A DNA stretch of 32,567 nt from Klebsiella pneumoniae. GTDB taxonomy: Bacteria; Myxococcota_A; UBA796; SXON01. The translations under genes were made by a program, and so were the position numbers. Within the stretch, counting starts at the first letter, position 1; each line of letters starts with the position of its first letter. Positions 17,201-26,334 of this stretch are shown here, one piece after another. The notes under the pieces were generated by a model. The model had not been told where the DNA came from. It searched no databases and saw nothing but the letters and a program-made list of their open reading frames with translations. The stretch is from positions 1 through 32,567 of the forward strand of contig CAMAXZ010000048.1 of assembly GCA_945862325.1 (NCBI GenBank), given 5' to 3'.

Positions 17201-17335
17201 CACCGCGGGGTCGCGGTCGTCGCAGTCGACGTCCTTCTCGTAGCCGTCGTCGTCGCGGTCGAGGTCCTCCGGACCCGTGTCCTTCGGGGTGTTGGTCTGG
17301 GGGACACACCCGAGCAGCGCGAGGAGGAGCAACAT
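14279..17335 (-). CDS. Lipoprotein with eight MopE-type repeats and FG-GAP beta-propeller
   Basis: This 1018-residue secreted lipoprotein has a very short lipobox signal (MLLLLALLGC). Eight repeats of about 65-72 residues follow, each with a Dx[DN]xDGYG-like calcium loop, a single Cys, a DCDD element, a Pro-containing VxPxA/G segment, EVCD and then DEDCDG. These are the putative metal-binding MopE-type repeats common in Myxococcota surface proteins. After residue ~575 come seven FG-GAP-like units, each with a GDxNGDGYDDxLIG core, enough for a seven-blade propeller. It has no MYXO-CTERM tail and ends TYVYNEW. It starts at 17335 with a 1-bp overlap (TGATG) with the upstream MopE gene. It is probably a calcium-loaded surface protein for adhesion or binding; the ligand is unknown. 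Confidence 0.9.
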   Translation of the reverse strand: MLLLLALLGCVPQTNTPKDTGPEDLDRDDDGYEKDVDCDDRDPAVHPDATERCDELDVDEDCDGLADQYDEGALGAITVYQDADSDGYGADESATTACEVGTGQTVIRGDCDDADVAVNPDAVEECDGADKDEDCNSLSDDDDPGVVGASNVVYFDRDLDGYGDPDGETTKCDAPVGYVTNDRDCDDTADFVYPGASEVCDDVDNDCDGLADESDALDAGTWFADIDGDGFGDADATRIACAQPSGFVLDDTDCDDLDRGVYPGAREVCDGEDDDCDGTDDNSAVDASTWYRDSDNDGYGDDATTSTSCSAPSGYVSNDDDCNDASASISPADAEVCDSADVDEDCDGYADDDDNDTSSTGKTTWYADSDSDTYGDPASYRGFCDTPASGYVSNDDDCDDTSASIRPGGSEVCDSANNDEDCDGLADDNDTSVSSSGKSTFYRDADGDTYGTTTSTVSRCDAPTGYASTSTDCDDTTSARSPGNTEVCDASNVDEDCDNLADDADTSTSSTGKTTYYLDTDSDGYGATTGSVSRCDQPSGYITTGSDCNDTDADISPADPEVCLDTVDDDCTGSTICTWTATTDVDRTITGGTASDNAGYSIANAGDFNNDGYDDILIGAPYQDSGGTLAGMAYVVTSRTGSVTLTGSAATAFTGEDANDYAGYSVAGVGDTNGDGYDDVLIGAYSADDGAASSGTSYLVRGGSSSIDLSAATRRLYSTTSSEFSGSTVSAAGDVSGDGLADYLIGSSSSSTGRGQAWLILGSTSAGTSGSLTTYAGAILQGEASYDSAFRTMGAAGDVNGDGYDDMIFGADGNDGAASSAGAAYIVYGPQTGTASLSTADVRRRGPSSLDYAGRQVAGGCDVNGDGYADSLVGMYGYSYGYVYLIYGSATLSGSATLSSSDGAVFTATTYYVGYDEVACDGDINGDGYDEVALGDSYYSSNRGRVFVFQGGSLTGSYTTTTASATITNSSGSSNDYYGVSLAFIGAADGASGESDLVVSAYGAGTSDVGITYVYNEW
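14300..15580 (-). repeat. Seven FG-GAP repeat units
   Basis: The coding repeats have a core of Gly-Asp-hydrophobic-Asn-Gly-Asp-Gly-Tyr-Asp-Asp followed by a hydrophobic strand ending in Gly. Five units are well kept. The third (GDVSGDGLAD) and the last (GAADGASGESD) are more divergent. Confidence 0.8.
15600..17275 (-). repeat. Eight MopE-type putative metal-binding repeats
   Basis: The DNA is a degenerate tandem array of roughly 200-bp units, visible on the plus strand as recurring gtcgcagtcgtcgtc and acgtagccg blocks. Units 5-8 are most alike and share a DTSxSSTGK linker, which suggests the most recent duplications. Confidence 0.85.
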
Positions 17336-18965
17336 CAGGAGCCCGTGCAGGAAGAGGTGAGCGTGACGGTGTCGGTGGAGGATCGCCCGTAGCAGTCCGT
17401 GGCGGTGAGCAGCACGGTGACCGCCGTGCTCGTGGTGGCGCCGTCGGTGGTCGTGCCGCCGCGGATCGTCAGCACCGTGCTCGCGCCGCTGGACTCCGTG
17501 AGCGTGCCGGTGCCGGTGGTGATGGACCAGGTGTAGGTGAGCGCGTCACCGTCGGGATCCGACGACGCCGTGGCGGACAGGGTGAACTCCTGATCCGAAC
17601 AGTCGTCGCACACGCCGCCGTCGCTGCCGTAGCCGGTGCCGCCCGAGCAGGTGACGCTTTGGGTGAGCGTCTGATCCGACCCGGCGTTGGACGTCGGCGC
17701 CTGGTTGGACGAGCGATCCGTCACGGTGATGTCGAGGAGGTCCTGGACGGACACGACGCCGGAGCTGTTCGTGACCGTCAGGCCGAAGGTGTAGTCGCCC
17801 GACTCGTCCGGCGCGAACGTGGGCGACGCGTCATCGACGTCGACGATGTCGTCCGAGGTGGTCGCGCTCGACGCGGGCGCCGAGATGAGCTCCCAATCGT
17901 ACGTGAGCACGCCGCCCGACGGGTTGCTCGACCCGGTACCGTCGAGGTGGACGGTGGTGCAGGTGTAGAGGGTGTCGGTGGACGTGTACGAGGCCACGGC
18001 CACGGGTGTGGCCCGCACCGCGCCGTCGCAATTGGTGTCGCCGGAGGAGCCCGACTCCGGAGCGCCGTAGTAGACGTTGGACCTGGTGTCGTCGCAGTCG
18101 AGGCCGCCGTACGCGTCCGAGTCCTGCCCGTCGCCGTCGCGATCGTAGTCGGAGCCGCCGGAGCAGTCGGCGTCGACGCCGTCGTACCAGGTCTCGGTCG
18201 CGCCGGGGTACGCCGCGGACGAGCGGTCGTTGCAGTCCCGACCGGTGCCGTACCCTTCGGCGTCGTAGCCGTCGCCGTCGCGGTCGTAGCGGAGCCGCCC
18301 GAGCAGTCGCTGTCGAAGCCGTCGTACCAGACCTCGGTGGCGTCGGGGTTCACCCGCGCGTCGTCGTCGTCGCAGTCGTCGGGGAAGAGCGCGCGCCCGG
18401 CCCCCGCGTCGCAGCCACGCGCGGCGTCCGTCGGATCGCCCCAGCCGTCGCCGTCGAGGTCGGCGTAATAGTCGAGGAAGGACGAGGTGTCCACGCTCGG
18501 GTCGCTGTCGTCGGACAGCCCGTCGCAGTCTTCGTCCACGTCGAGCGGGTCGCACACCTCGAGCGCGCTCGGGCTCACGGTGGGGTCGGCGTCGTCGCAG
18601 TCGTCCCCGCTGGCGACGAAGCCTTCTTCGACCTCGCACAGGAACATCGCGCCGGCCGAGCCCCCGTGCCCGTCCTCGTCCGCGTCGCGGTACACCTGCA
18701 CCATGCCGGCGGTGCTGTCGTCGAAGCTGTCGGACACGCCGTCGCAGTCTTCGTCCACGTCGTTCGGGTCGCAGATCTCCTGCGCGTCGGGGTGGATCGC
18801 GGCGTTGTCGTCGTCGCAGTCGACGTCCTCGTCGTAGCCGTCGTCGTCGTCGTCGTCGGGCTCGTCCACCCCGGCGGTGTCGGTGCCGGTCTTCTGGCCC
18901 ACGCCGGCGCAGGCGAGCACGGTGAAGCCGAGGATGGCGACGGAGAACACGGTGAACAGCCGCAT
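17335..18965 (-). pseudogene. MopE-repeat / PKD-like lipoprotein with a single-base frameshift
   Basis: This would be a lipoprotein of about 543 residues. It starts MRLFTVFSVAILGFTVLAC and then has three MopE-type repeats with DEDCDG cores. Next come two or three CSGGSDYDRDGDG modules and two PKD/Ig-like domains (VASYTSTDTLYTCTTVHLDG and SNAGSDQTLT). The start at 18965 has a ribosome site about 8 bp upstream. The frame breaks at 18289/18290. By comparison with the in-frame sister module near 18150, one base is missing (GGCTCCGCTAC against GGCTCCGACTAC). Upstream the frame continues as low-complexity Thr/Ala/Arg, while downstream the correct sequence continues in another frame to 17335. It could be a true pseudogene, phase variation or an assembly indel. 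The downstream propeller lipoprotein overlaps it by one base, so the pair is an operon of related surface proteins. Confidence 0.85.
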
Positions 18966-19050
18966 CGGAGTTCCTTACGGAGGAACGGGCCCGTCACGTT
19001 AGCATGCCGGCCGGTCCCTCGCTCGGCCGAAGCCCAGGACGCGTACGCGC
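18966..19050. promoter_or_regulatory. Divergent intergenic region, MopE lipoprotein / VIT protein
   Basis: These 85 bp separate two divergent genes and should hold both promoters. The minus-strand ribosome site (AAGGAA/GGAG) is visible just before 18965. No convincing sigma-70 boxes could be assigned. Confidence 0.35.
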
Positions 19051-21402
19051 ATGGAGTACACTCGCGCCGTGAAACGAACGCTGTCGATCCTCCTCCGCGT
19101 CGCGACCCACACGACCTTCTGGGGGCTCCACGGCCTCGTCGTGGTCGGAGTCGGTTGGTTCGTGAGCACCCTCGGGGCGGAGGACGTGGTGGCCCTCTCG
19201 GACGCGCCGTGGGACGTCCTGGCGCTCTACGCCGCGCTCGTCCTCGCTCCGGCGGCGACGATGACCGTGGCCCTGTTCGGCGCCCGGGACGCGTGGCGCC
19301 TCGCACGGCTGTTCTTCGGGGTCGAGATCCCGATCGTCGTCGCGCTCGGCGCGCGCCTGAGCGGCCTGACGGAGCTCGTCCCCGCGGCGGCCCACCTGCT
19401 CGCGCTCAACGCCGTCGCGATGGCGATCGTCCTCTGGGACACCCTCCGGGAACACGACGTCCGGGAGCAGGCGCGGCCGCCGTCGCTCGTCGGGCTCGCC
19501 GCACGCGCGGTCGTGCTCGTCGTGGGGCTCTGGTCGGGCGCGATCGGTGCGCTGCTCCCGATCGTCGCGGCAACCGCGGCCGCGTCGGACATCGTCGTGT
19601 GGGAGGTCTGGACCAGCCTCGGCCTGCCGTCGCTCCCGTGGAGCGCCACGCTCGTGACCGCGGCGCTCCTGCTCGCGGCCGCCGTGTTTACATGGACCTA
19701 CGTATCGACCTACGCCGCCGACGCGCTGAAGGTCGCCCGCGAGTCCGGCCCGGTCCGCGCGGCGATCGCGACCGTGGTCGGGGTGGCCGCGTGGCTCGGG
19801 CCCGCCTACCCGCTCGACCCGCAGCCGCACGAGACCGTGTACGCGCGCCTGGACGGGGACTACGACGCCGCCGAACGGAGGACGATCCTCGAAGACCAAC
19901 CGTCGATCCGCGCCGGCCTGCTCGACGCGGCCCGGGCGAACCACCGCTACGTCGAGACCACCGTCGCGCTCGAACGCGCGTTCCCATCGAGCGGGCCCCT
20001 GCCCGGTCGGATCGGCACCGCATTCGCGCTGGTCGCGCGCCCGCTGGTGTTTCGCGGCGACGCGGAGGTCGCGCGCGCGCGGGCCGAGGAGACGTACGAG
20101 GCCCTCTTCGACGTGTCGCTCGAGGACGCCGACGACGACCCGTCGCCTTGGGCCATCCGGCGCGGCGACGCGCGGCTCGAGCGGCAGGAGGTGATCGTCC
20201 GCCAGGAGGGCGATCTCGCGGAGGTGACGATCGACGAGCAGTATCGAAACCTCGGCCGCCGCGAAACGGAGGTGGTCTACACCTTCTCGCTCCCGATGTC
20301 GGCGGCGGTCACCGGGGTGTGGCTCAGCGACGACGTCATCGTTCCGCAGAAGTGGGCGGGCGTCGTCGTGCGTCCGGGCGCGGCGCAGGCGATCGACGAC
20401 GACCTCACGCGGGTGCGTCCTACGGTGCTCGAGCAGGTCGGCCCTCGACAGTACCGGCTGCGCGTCTCCCCGATCCCCGGCACGTCCGGCCCAGACGCCG
20501 CGCCGTACGTGTGCGCGCGCGTGACGTACACGACGCCGGTCGCCGCGGAGGGGGTGCCCCTGCCGGTGCTCCTCGATCGCCGAAACGTGACCTGGGGCGA
20601 CTACACCGATCGCGTGAACATCAGGGTAAAGGGAGACTTCTGGCTTCCGGCCCACGTCGGGGAACCCGCCGCGCCGACGCCGCACGCCGCCGACGGAGTG
20701 AGCGCCACCCTGGGCGCCGCGTCCGCGGCCGTGGGTGACCGCGTCGCGCTCGTCGTGGACGGGTCCTTGTCGATGCGGGCGCACGCCTCCGCCGTGCAGG
20801 CCGCCGTGGACAGCCTGCCCGACGCGGACCTGTGGTGGATCCCCGGGGCCTCCGGCGGCGAGCCGGCTCGCGTGGACGCGCTGCCCGAGGACGGGTGGTT
20901 CGGGGGGCTCCACGCCGACACGGCGCTCCGCGCGTGGGCCACGGCGAGCAAGGAACACCGCTACGACGTCGTCTTCGTCCTCACGGACGAGGGGTTGCGG
21001 GCGCCGGAGGGCCCGGTCGCGCCGTTGCCCGCCCTGCCGCCCGTGTGGTTCGTGCACCTCGGCGGCACACTCGCATCGGCGTACGACGTCGAGACGCGGC
21101 GGGCGATCCACGGCGCGGCCACGTCGCTCGACGTCGCGCGCGCGGAGGCCGCGGGGGTCGTCGACGGCTACGCGTGGGCGGCGGTGGTTGGGGGCGCCGC
21201 GGCGGTCGACGCGGTCGGGGATGCGGGGGCGGCCGAGGCCCCGCCGACGGAGCCGGTCGAGTTCGCCCCGCTCGCGGCTCGATTCCTTGCGCTCGAACGA
21301 GGTCGACGTGGAGGAACCGACCGCGCGCACACCCTCGCCACCGAGGGCGGTGTGGTGACGCCATGGAGCGCCTACGTGGCGGAACGGCCCTCGGGGCGTT
21401 GA
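19051..21402 (+). CDS. Integral membrane protein with VIT and von Willebrand A-type domains
   Basis: This 783-residue protein has about six or seven hydrophobic segments in its first ~265 residues (roughly 20-43, 55-76, 88-105, 110-131, 150-180, 190-215, 230-250). A soluble region follows. Around residue 365-470 there is a VIT-like domain (vault/inter-alpha-trypsin inhibitor type), recognised from strands around VTIDEQYRNLGRRETEVVYTF. Around 565 begins a vWA-like fold with VDGSLSM, a DxSxS metal-ion adhesion site. The order (membrane block, VIT, vWA) resembles the PEP-CTERM-associated integral membrane family with VIT domains, which is linked to exosortase systems. No exosortase is in this window. 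GTG at 19069 (product starting MKRTLS) is an equally plausible start. It might serve the MYXO-CTERM or surface-lipoprotein machinery; that is inference. Confidence 0.75.
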   Translation: MEYTRAVKRTLSILLRVATHTTFWGLHGLVVVGVGWFVSTLGAEDVVALSDAPWDVLALYAALVLAPAATMTVALFGARDAWRLARLFFGVEIPIVVALGARLSGLTELVPAAAHLLALNAVAMAIVLWDTLREHDVREQARPPSLVGLAARAVVLVVGLWSGAIGALLPIVAATAAASDIVVWEVWTSLGLPSLPWSATLVTAALLLAAAVFTWTYVSTYAADALKVARESGPVRAAIATVVGVAAWLGPAYPLDPQPHETVYARLDGDYDAAERRTILEDQPSIRAGLLDAARANHRYVETTVALERAFPSSGPLPGRIGTAFALVARPLVFRGDAEVARARAEETYEALFDVSLEDADDDPSPWAIRRGDARLERQEVIVRQEGDLAEVTIDEQYRNLGRRETEVVYTFSLPMSAAVTGVWLSDDVIVPQKWAGVVVRPGAAQAIDDDLTRVRPTVLEQVGPRQYRLRVSPIPGTSGPDAAPYVCARVTYTTPVAAEGVPLPVLLDRRNVTWGDYTDRVNIRVKGDFWLPAHVGEPAAPTPHAADGVSATLGAASAAVGDRVALVVDGSLSMRAHASAVQAAVDSLPDADLWWIPGASGGEPARVDALPEDGWFGGLHADTALRAWATASKEHRYDVVFVLTDEGLRAPEGPVAPLPALPPVWFVHLGGTLASAYDVETRRAIHGAATSLDVARAEAAGVVDGYAWAAVVGGAAAVDAVGDAGAAEAPPTEPVEFAPLAARFLALERGRRGGTDRAHTLATEGGVVTPWSAYVAERPSGR

Positions 21403-21425
21403 CCGTCGACGGCGTCGCGGCGCCC

Positions 21426-22598
21426 TCAGCGCGTGGCCACCCACACGACGAGCGAACCGAGCGTCACCACCGGGACACTGACGAGGAGGAACGCCGCGAG
21501 GAGCCCGTTTCGGTTCATCCACTTCACGACCGACGCGCTCGCGCGCTGGGTGAACGTGACGTGGCACTGGATGGGGATGTCACCCTCGGCCCGCGCGGCG
21601 AGGCGGTCGAGCATGGCTCGGGCGGACGGGTACCGCTTCGTCGGGTCCTTCTCGACGCCCTTCGCCACGAACCACGTCAGATCCATCGGGACCGGCGTCT
21701 GCACGCCGTTGCGCACGGAACCGGCGAGCGGCACGGGGCGCTCCTGCACCCCGCGCAGGGTGTCGGCGACCGTGGTGCAGTCCTCGAGGTAGTGGCGCAG
21801 GGTGAGCAGCTCGTGCATCACGACGCTGATCGCGTACACGTCGCAACGAGCGTCGGCGGCCTCGCCACGCGCCTGCGCCGGCGACATGTACGCCGGCGAC
21901 CCCGTGACCCCGTTGCCTTCTCCGGCGGCGTGCGCCACGCCCCAGTCGAGCAGCATCGCCTCGCCGTAGCGGCCGATCATGATGTTCGCGGGCTTGAGAT
22001 CGCGATGAATGACGCCGTTGGCGTGCGCGAACGCGAGGGCCTCGAGCACCTGCCCGATGACCTGCACGCGCCGCTCGAACCCCCACGCACGATGCGTGGC
22101 CGCGTCGCCGGCGCGCAGGCGCGCGATGACCGCTTCCAGCGTCTCGCCCTCGACGTACCGCATCACGAAGTACAAGGCGCCGGTGTCGTCGCGGCCCACG
22201 TCGTGGATCGGGACGATGTTCGCGTGCTCGAGGCGGCCGATGGTCCGGATCTCCTGGACGAAGCGGACCACCGCCGCGGAGGAGAGGCGGTCCGCGCGGA
22301 TCCGCTTGATCGCGACCTTGCGCCCGATGTCCTGATCGAGCGCCACCCGCACCTCGCCGAGGCCCCCTTCGCCGGCGGCGCCGAGCGACACGAAGCGCGG
22401 CTCGGAGCGGCCACGCAGCGTCGGGCGCGCGCCACCGGTCACGATGTCCGGGAGGACGGTCGTGCGCGCCTCGCCAGACGGGCTCGTGCGCTCGGGCTGA
22501 CCCGACTCCTCCGTCGTCGGTGCGTCGGGGACCAGCGTGCGGGCGTCCTCCGGGGCGGCGTCCGTCCAGGTCTCCGTGGCGGGGCGTTCGTTGGGCAT
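21426..22598 (-). CDS. Ser/Thr protein kinase with C-terminal membrane tail
   Basis: This is a 390-residue Hanks-type kinase. An acidic, Pro/Thr-rich leader (1-60) precedes the kinase domain (about 68-335). The domain has a glycine loop [11 protein letters not shown] (73-83), catalytic Lys98 in [12 protein letters not shown] (198-205, Asp200) and DWG (218-220) in place of DFG, which is common in this bacterial subgroup. The activation-loop end reads [10 protein letters not shown] (233-242): the usual APE Glu is Ala241. A single hydrophobic segment (about 366-387) ends the protein, with only three residues after it and no extracellular sensor. The start at 22598 follows a GGAG ribosome site. 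The gene converges on the VIT gene with a 23-bp gap. It is probably active, since all catalytic residues are present; targets are unknown. Confidence 0.93.
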   Translation of the reverse strand: MPNERPATETWTDAAPEDARTLVPDAPTTEESGQPERTSPSGEARTTVLPDIVTGGARPTLRGRSEPRFVSLGAAGEGGLGEVRVALDQDIGRKVAIKRIRADRLSSAAVVRFVQEIRTIGRLEHANIVPIHDVGRDDTGALYFVMRYVEGETLEAVIARLRAGDAATHRAWGFERRVQVIGQVLEALAFAHANGVIHRDLKPANIMIGRYGEAMLLDWGVAHAAGEGNGVTGSPAYMSPAQARGEAADARCDVYAISVVMHELLTLRHYLEDCTTVADTLRGVQERPVPLAGSVRNGVQTPVPMDLTWFVAKGVEKDPTKRYPSARAMLDRLAARAEGDIPIQCHVTFTQRASASVVKWMNRNGLLAAFLLVSVPVVTLGSLVVWVATR

Positions 22599-22740
22599 GG
22601 CGGCTCCGTCGTGGTCATCTACCCGACGCGGATGCGCGGCCGCCACCGCTACCGCCGACGAGCCAAGCAAGATGCAGGCAGGGTGGCGGGGGCGGTACCT
22701 GACGGTACGGTCGGCGGGCTCTCAACCATCGGAGACCTCG
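22599..22740. promoter_or_regulatory. Divergent intergenic region, kinase / beta-helix lipoprotein
   Basis: This 142-bp spacer between divergent genes has a plus-strand ribosome site (GGAG) about 6 bp before 22741. The repeated GGTAC(C/G) words near 22692-22710 are the only pattern seen. No promoter boxes were assigned. Confidence 0.3.
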
Positions 22741-24990
22741 ATGCGGTGCCTCTTCCCGCTCCTCACCCTCGTCATCCTCGCGTGTGATCCCGCCGCCGAC
22801 CCCGGCGAGCTCCCCGACGCCGACAATGACGGGCTGCCCGACGCCTACGACTGCGCCCCCGACGCCGCCGGCGCCTACGGCGGCGCGCCCGAGCTCTGCG
22901 ACGGCGTCGACAACGACTGCGACGGCGCCGTGGACGAAGCCGACGCCGCCGACGCACCGATGTGGCACGCGGACTTCGACGGCGACGGCTTCGGCAACGC
23001 CGACTTCGCCCAGGCGGCGTGTGTCGCGCCGACCGGCTTCGTGGCCGACGCCACCGACTGCGACGACGCCGCCGCGACCGCGCGCCCCGGCGGAACCGAG
23101 GTGTGCGACGCGCTGGACAACGACTGCGACGGTGTGGCCGACAATGGCGCCACCGATGCGCAGAACGCCTATGCCGACGCCGACGGCGACGGCTTCGGCG
23201 GCGCCGCGACCACCACATGTGAGGTGCTCCCTGGCGTCGTCACCATCGGCGGCGACTGCGACGACGCCGACCCCTTCGCGTTCCCCGGCGGCGACGAGCG
23301 CTGCGACTCCGTGGACAACGACTGTGACGGCGCGGCGGACGGCGTCTCGGTGCCCGCGGACCACGCGACGATCGCCCAGGCGCTCGCAACCGAGCCCAGC
23401 GGCACCCTCATCTGCCTCGAGCCAGGGACCCACGCCGCCAACCTCGAAGTGACCGACACGCTGCGCCTCGGCAGCACCGGCGGCTCCGCCGTGACGACCC
23501 TATACCTCGGCGGCGGCAGCCTGACCTTGGAGCGAGCTCCCCACAGCCGCGTCCGCGGGGTCACCGTCACCGGGGGCCTACGCACCTCCGTGGCGTTCGC
23601 CGCCGATCAGAGCGACGACCTGGTGCTCGAGGACGTGGTCTTCAGCGGCAACGATTCCACCCACTCGTCCGCGGCGAGCGTGGTGGCGCTGGTGTCGTCC
23701 AACGCAGAGCTCATCGACGTACACGTCGTCGACAACGCCTGGAGCTACACCACGCCCGGCGCCAGCTACATCAGCGCGGCGTCCCTGGTGCGGAGCTCGT
23801 TCTCCGACGTGACCTGGCGCGGCGGGAGCGTGTCGGGCAACACCTTCGACGGGCTCGCCTCCTACCCGTCGAGCAACGCTCAGCTCGCGGTCGACGCCCG
23901 CATCCGGTTCGAGTACGGCGACGTGGTGCTCGAAGATCTCGCGATCGAGAACAACGTCCTCGACCTCACCACGTCCGGCAACTACGGGTACCTCTCCAGC
24001 TACGGCGACATCTTGATCCAGTATGGAAGCGCGGAACTCCGCAACCTCCGTCTGGCGGACAACACCACCGCGATGGACAACACCAACACCGCGTACGGCT
24101 CCTCCAACACCTACGGAATGTTGTACGTCAGCGGCGCCGAGATCGTCGTCGACGACGTCGAGTACACCGGCAACACCGTCACCACCACTTCTTCGAGCGG
24201 CGGCACGACCTACGCGACGGCGTTCGGGCTCTACGCTTACGCCAGTGACATCGACGCCATCGGGTTCAGCTCCACGGGCAACCTCGTCAGCCACTCGGGC
24301 ACCAACACGTACGGGCAGGGCTATGGGCTCTACCTTCAAACCAGCAGCGTAGAGCTCACCCAATCTCGTCTGGTGGGGAACGTCGAGACCGTGAACACCA
24401 GCCCCGTCTCGGGCGTCAGCTATGGCCAGATGTACGCATACGATTCGTTCGTGGACGTGCGCAACGCGATCATGGCGGGCAACGAGACCTCGGGCGTTGC
24501 CACCCACTCGGGGCTGCTCAACTGCTACGACTCGGAGTTGCAGTTCTCCCAGGCGTCGATCACCCACAACGTCCAGGAGGGGGGCGTGTCGCGAGGACTG
24601 CTCGTCGCCGACTGGTACTGCACGCTCGGCGTGCACGACACCACCATCGATCACAACGTGCTCAGCAGCGCCGGCCCCTACGCGCCCGCCGCGCTCATCA
24701 GCCTCATGTACAGCTACAACACCGTCGGCATGACGTACTCCAACGCCTACGGGAACATGGCCGCTGGCGGGTTCGGCTACTCCGGCGGCGCGACGTTCCC
24801 CGCGCCGGCCGACAGCGGCAACCTCGAGGTCGATCCCGACTACACCAGCACGTCCGGCAGCGCGACGAGCTGGGACCTCACCCTCCGCGCCACCTCGGCC
24901 CTGGTCGACGCGGGCGACCCCGCGGTCAGCGACGCGAACGGGACGCGCGCGGATGTGGGGGCGTTTGGGGGGCCTGGAGGAGTTTGGTAG
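22741..24990 (+). CDS. Lipoprotein with MopE-type repeats and right-handed beta-helix
   Basis: This 749-residue secreted lipoprotein has a signal and lipobox [15 protein letters not shown] (Cys15). Residues about 25-200 contain three MopE-type repeats with [24 protein letters not shown] and [11 protein letters not shown] cores and DxDGDGFG loops. A parallel beta-helix-like region follows (about 205-735), opening with [12 protein letters not shown], the usual entry of pectate-lyase-fold proteins. It continues with many short NxLV, LENNVL, SGNT-type rungs rich in Ser, Thr, Asn and Tyr. It ends ADVGAFGG, the common closing motif of such helices. The start ATG at 22741 has GGAG 6 bp upstream. It is likely a surface adhesin or polysaccharide-binding or -cleaving protein, and no catalytic residues could be assigned. 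It is the third MopE-repeat protein within 11 kb. Confidence 0.9.
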   Translation: MRCLFPLLTLVILACDPAADPGELPDADNDGLPDAYDCAPDAAGAYGGAPELCDGVDNDCDGAVDEADAADAPMWHADFDGDGFGNADFAQAACVAPTGFVADATDCDDAAATARPGGTEVCDALDNDCDGVADNGATDAQNAYADADGDGFGGAATTTCEVLPGVVTIGGDCDDADPFAFPGGDERCDSVDNDCDGAADGVSVPADHATIAQALATEPSGTLICLEPGTHAANLEVTDTLRLGSTGGSAVTTLYLGGGSLTLERAPHSRVRGVTVTGGLRTSVAFAADQSDDLVLEDVVFSGNDSTHSSAASVVALVSSNAELIDVHVVDNAWSYTTPGASYISAASLVRSSFSDVTWRGGSVSGNTFDGLASYPSSNAQLAVDARIRFEYGDVVLEDLAIENNVLDLTTSGNYGYLSSYGDILIQYGSAELRNLRLADNTTAMDNTNTAYGSSNTYGMLYVSGAEIVVDDVEYTGNTVTTTSSSGGTTYATAFGLYAYASDIDAIGFSSTGNLVSHSGTNTYGQGYGLYLQTSSVELTQSRLVGNVETVNTSPVSGVSYGQMYAYDSFVDVRNAIMAGNETSGVATHSGLLNCYDSELQFSQASITHNVQEGGVSRGLLVADWYCTLGVHDTTIDHNVLSSAGPYAPAALISLMYSYNTVGMTYSNAYGNMAAGGFGYSGGATFPAPADSGNLEVDPDYTSTSGSATSWDLTLRATSALVDAGDPAVSDANGTRADVGAFGGPGGVW

Positions 24991-25132
24991 CCGGCATGCG
25001 ATGTAGATACTACCTTGTAAATCTCGACGACAGAGCGTGAGCCGAACCTGAGGGGTCAGCGTCGATAACGCGTCGGGATCTGCCGGAGATTTGTGCCCGG
25101 CGACGCCCACGGCTTCAGGATACGTGGCCGCG

Positions 25133-25240
25133 ATGGCCGACCGTTTGACGATGACTCTTGCTCCCCGCGGCCCCGACGGCGGGATCGACGCTGACTTGAA
25201 GGGCGTGGATCCTCTCGATGATCGCGGGGTGATGAAGTGA
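25133..25240 (+). CDS. 35-codon ORF or 3' remnant upstream of the nuclease
   Basis: A short frame with ATG at 25133 stays open further upstream without an obvious start. It ends MADRLTMTLAP...DDRGVMK with a TGA that overlaps the nuclease GTG as GTGA. Such coupling suggests it is the end of a former upstream gene, perhaps another restriction-system gene, but the residues match nothing I recognise. The rest of 24991-25236 shows no other gene. Confidence 0.25.
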   Translation: MADRLTMTLAPRGPDGGIDADLKGVDPLDDRGVMK

Positions 25241-26334
25241 AGAAGCCCGCGGCCATGGTCCAGGCCCCGACGCCCGGGGCACTGGCGTTTTCCGCCGATT
25301 ACGCGGCGTGGCTCGCGGACCTCAAGCAGCGAATCCACGGGGCGCGACAGCGAGCCGTGCTCGCCGCCAACGGGGAGCAGATCCGGCTGTACCATGCGAT
25401 CGGCTTGGACATTCTCGCGCGGCAACGCGATCAGGGCTGGGGCAGCCGGGTGATCGACCGGCTCTCGGCGGACCTGCGCGCCGAGTTCCCCGACATGAAG
25501 GGGCTCTCCACGGCGAACCTGAAGTACATGAGGTTCTTCGCACAGGAGTGCCCTGACCTGCGAATCGGTCAGCGAACCGCTGACCAATTGCCGTGGTTCC
25601 ACATCGTCACCATCCTCACGAAGTTGGAAGGGCCGGACCTCCGGGGATGGTACGCCGAGCAGGCCCTCGCACGCGCGTGGAGCCGCGATCTCTTGGCGCT
25701 GGAGATCAAGAACCAGCTCCATCGTCGTGAAGGTGCGGCGACCACGAACTTCGGTGCCACGCTCGCCCCGGATCTCGCGGGAGCCGCCGCGAACGTGCTC
25801 AAGGACCCGTACCACTTTGACTTTCTTGGCGTGGGGGACGAGGCCCACGAGCGCGACATCGAGACTGCGCTGGTCCGGCACATCACGCACTTCCTCTTGG
25901 AGCTGGGTGCCGGTTTCGCGTTCATCGGCCGCCAGGTCCGGCTCGACGTCGACGGCGAAGAATTCTTCATCGACCTCCTCTTCTACCACACGCGCCTGCA
26001 CTGCCACGTCGTCGTGGAGCTGAAGGCCCAGCCATTCAAGCCTGAGCACGCCGGGCAGCTCAACTTCTACCTGACCGCCGTGGATGCGCAGATGAAGGCG
26101 CCCGAAGACAAGCCCACCATCGGGCTCCTCTTGTGTCGCTCTCGCAACCGGCTCGTGGCCGAGTACGCGCTGGCACGGGTGAGCAGCCCTATCGGCGTTG
26201 CAGAGTACCAGCTCGTGCGCTCGCTGCCGTCGCCGCTGAATACGCGCCTGCCGAGCATCGAGCAGATCGAGGAGGAGCTGTCGCGGGATCTAGCCACGGT
26301 CGAGGACGACGAATCCGGCGGGGATGGGGCATGA
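25237..26334 (+). CDS. YhcG-like PDDEXK nuclease (DUF1016 family)
   Basis: This 365-residue protein has two clear parts. Residues about 17-170 form the DUF1016 N-terminal helical domain (YAAWLADLKQRIHGARQRA, LYHAIGLDILARQ, GWGSRVIDRLSADLRAEFPD, FSxxNL-like LSTANLKYMRFFAQECP). Residues about 190-335 form the PDDEXK-type nuclease domain (DPYHFDFLGVG, GAGFAFIGRQ, FFIDLLFYHTRL, VVVELKAQPFKPEHAGQLNFYL). The active-site set appears as Asp in FFIDLLFYH and Glu-x-Lys in VELKA. Members often sit beside type I restriction-modification genes. Here the next frame, overlapping by 4 bp, is the start of an hsdS gene. Start is GTG at 25237. Catalytic residues and full length are kept, so it may still work although its partner genes are gone. 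Confidence 0.93.
   Translation: MKKPAAMVQAPTPGALAFSADYAAWLADLKQRIHGARQRAVLAANGEQIRLYHAIGLDILARQRDQGWGSRVIDRLSADLRAEFPDMKGLSTANLKYMRFFAQECPDLRIGQRTADQLPWFHIVTILTKLEGPDLRGWYAEQALARAWSRDLLALEIKNQLHRREGAATTNFGATLAPDLAGAAANVLKDPYHFDFLGVGDEAHERDIETALVRHITHFLLELGAGFAFIGRQVRLDVDGEEFFIDLLFYHTRLHCHVVVELKAQPFKPEHAGQLNFYLTAVDAQMKAPEDKPTIGLLLCRSRNRLVAEYALARVSSPIGVAEYQLVRSLPSPLNTRLPSIEQIEEELSRDLATVEDDESGGDGA

Noticed and set aside
15600..17275. Possible CRISPR array
   Set aside because: The repeated DNA is a degenerate coding repeat with 3-bp periodicity, without uniform short repeats and unique spacers.
13433..17392. 1319-aa plus-strand frame
   Set aside because: It is rich in Val, Arg and Gly and is the antisense of the MopE/FG-GAP repeat gene, spanning three real genes in the process.
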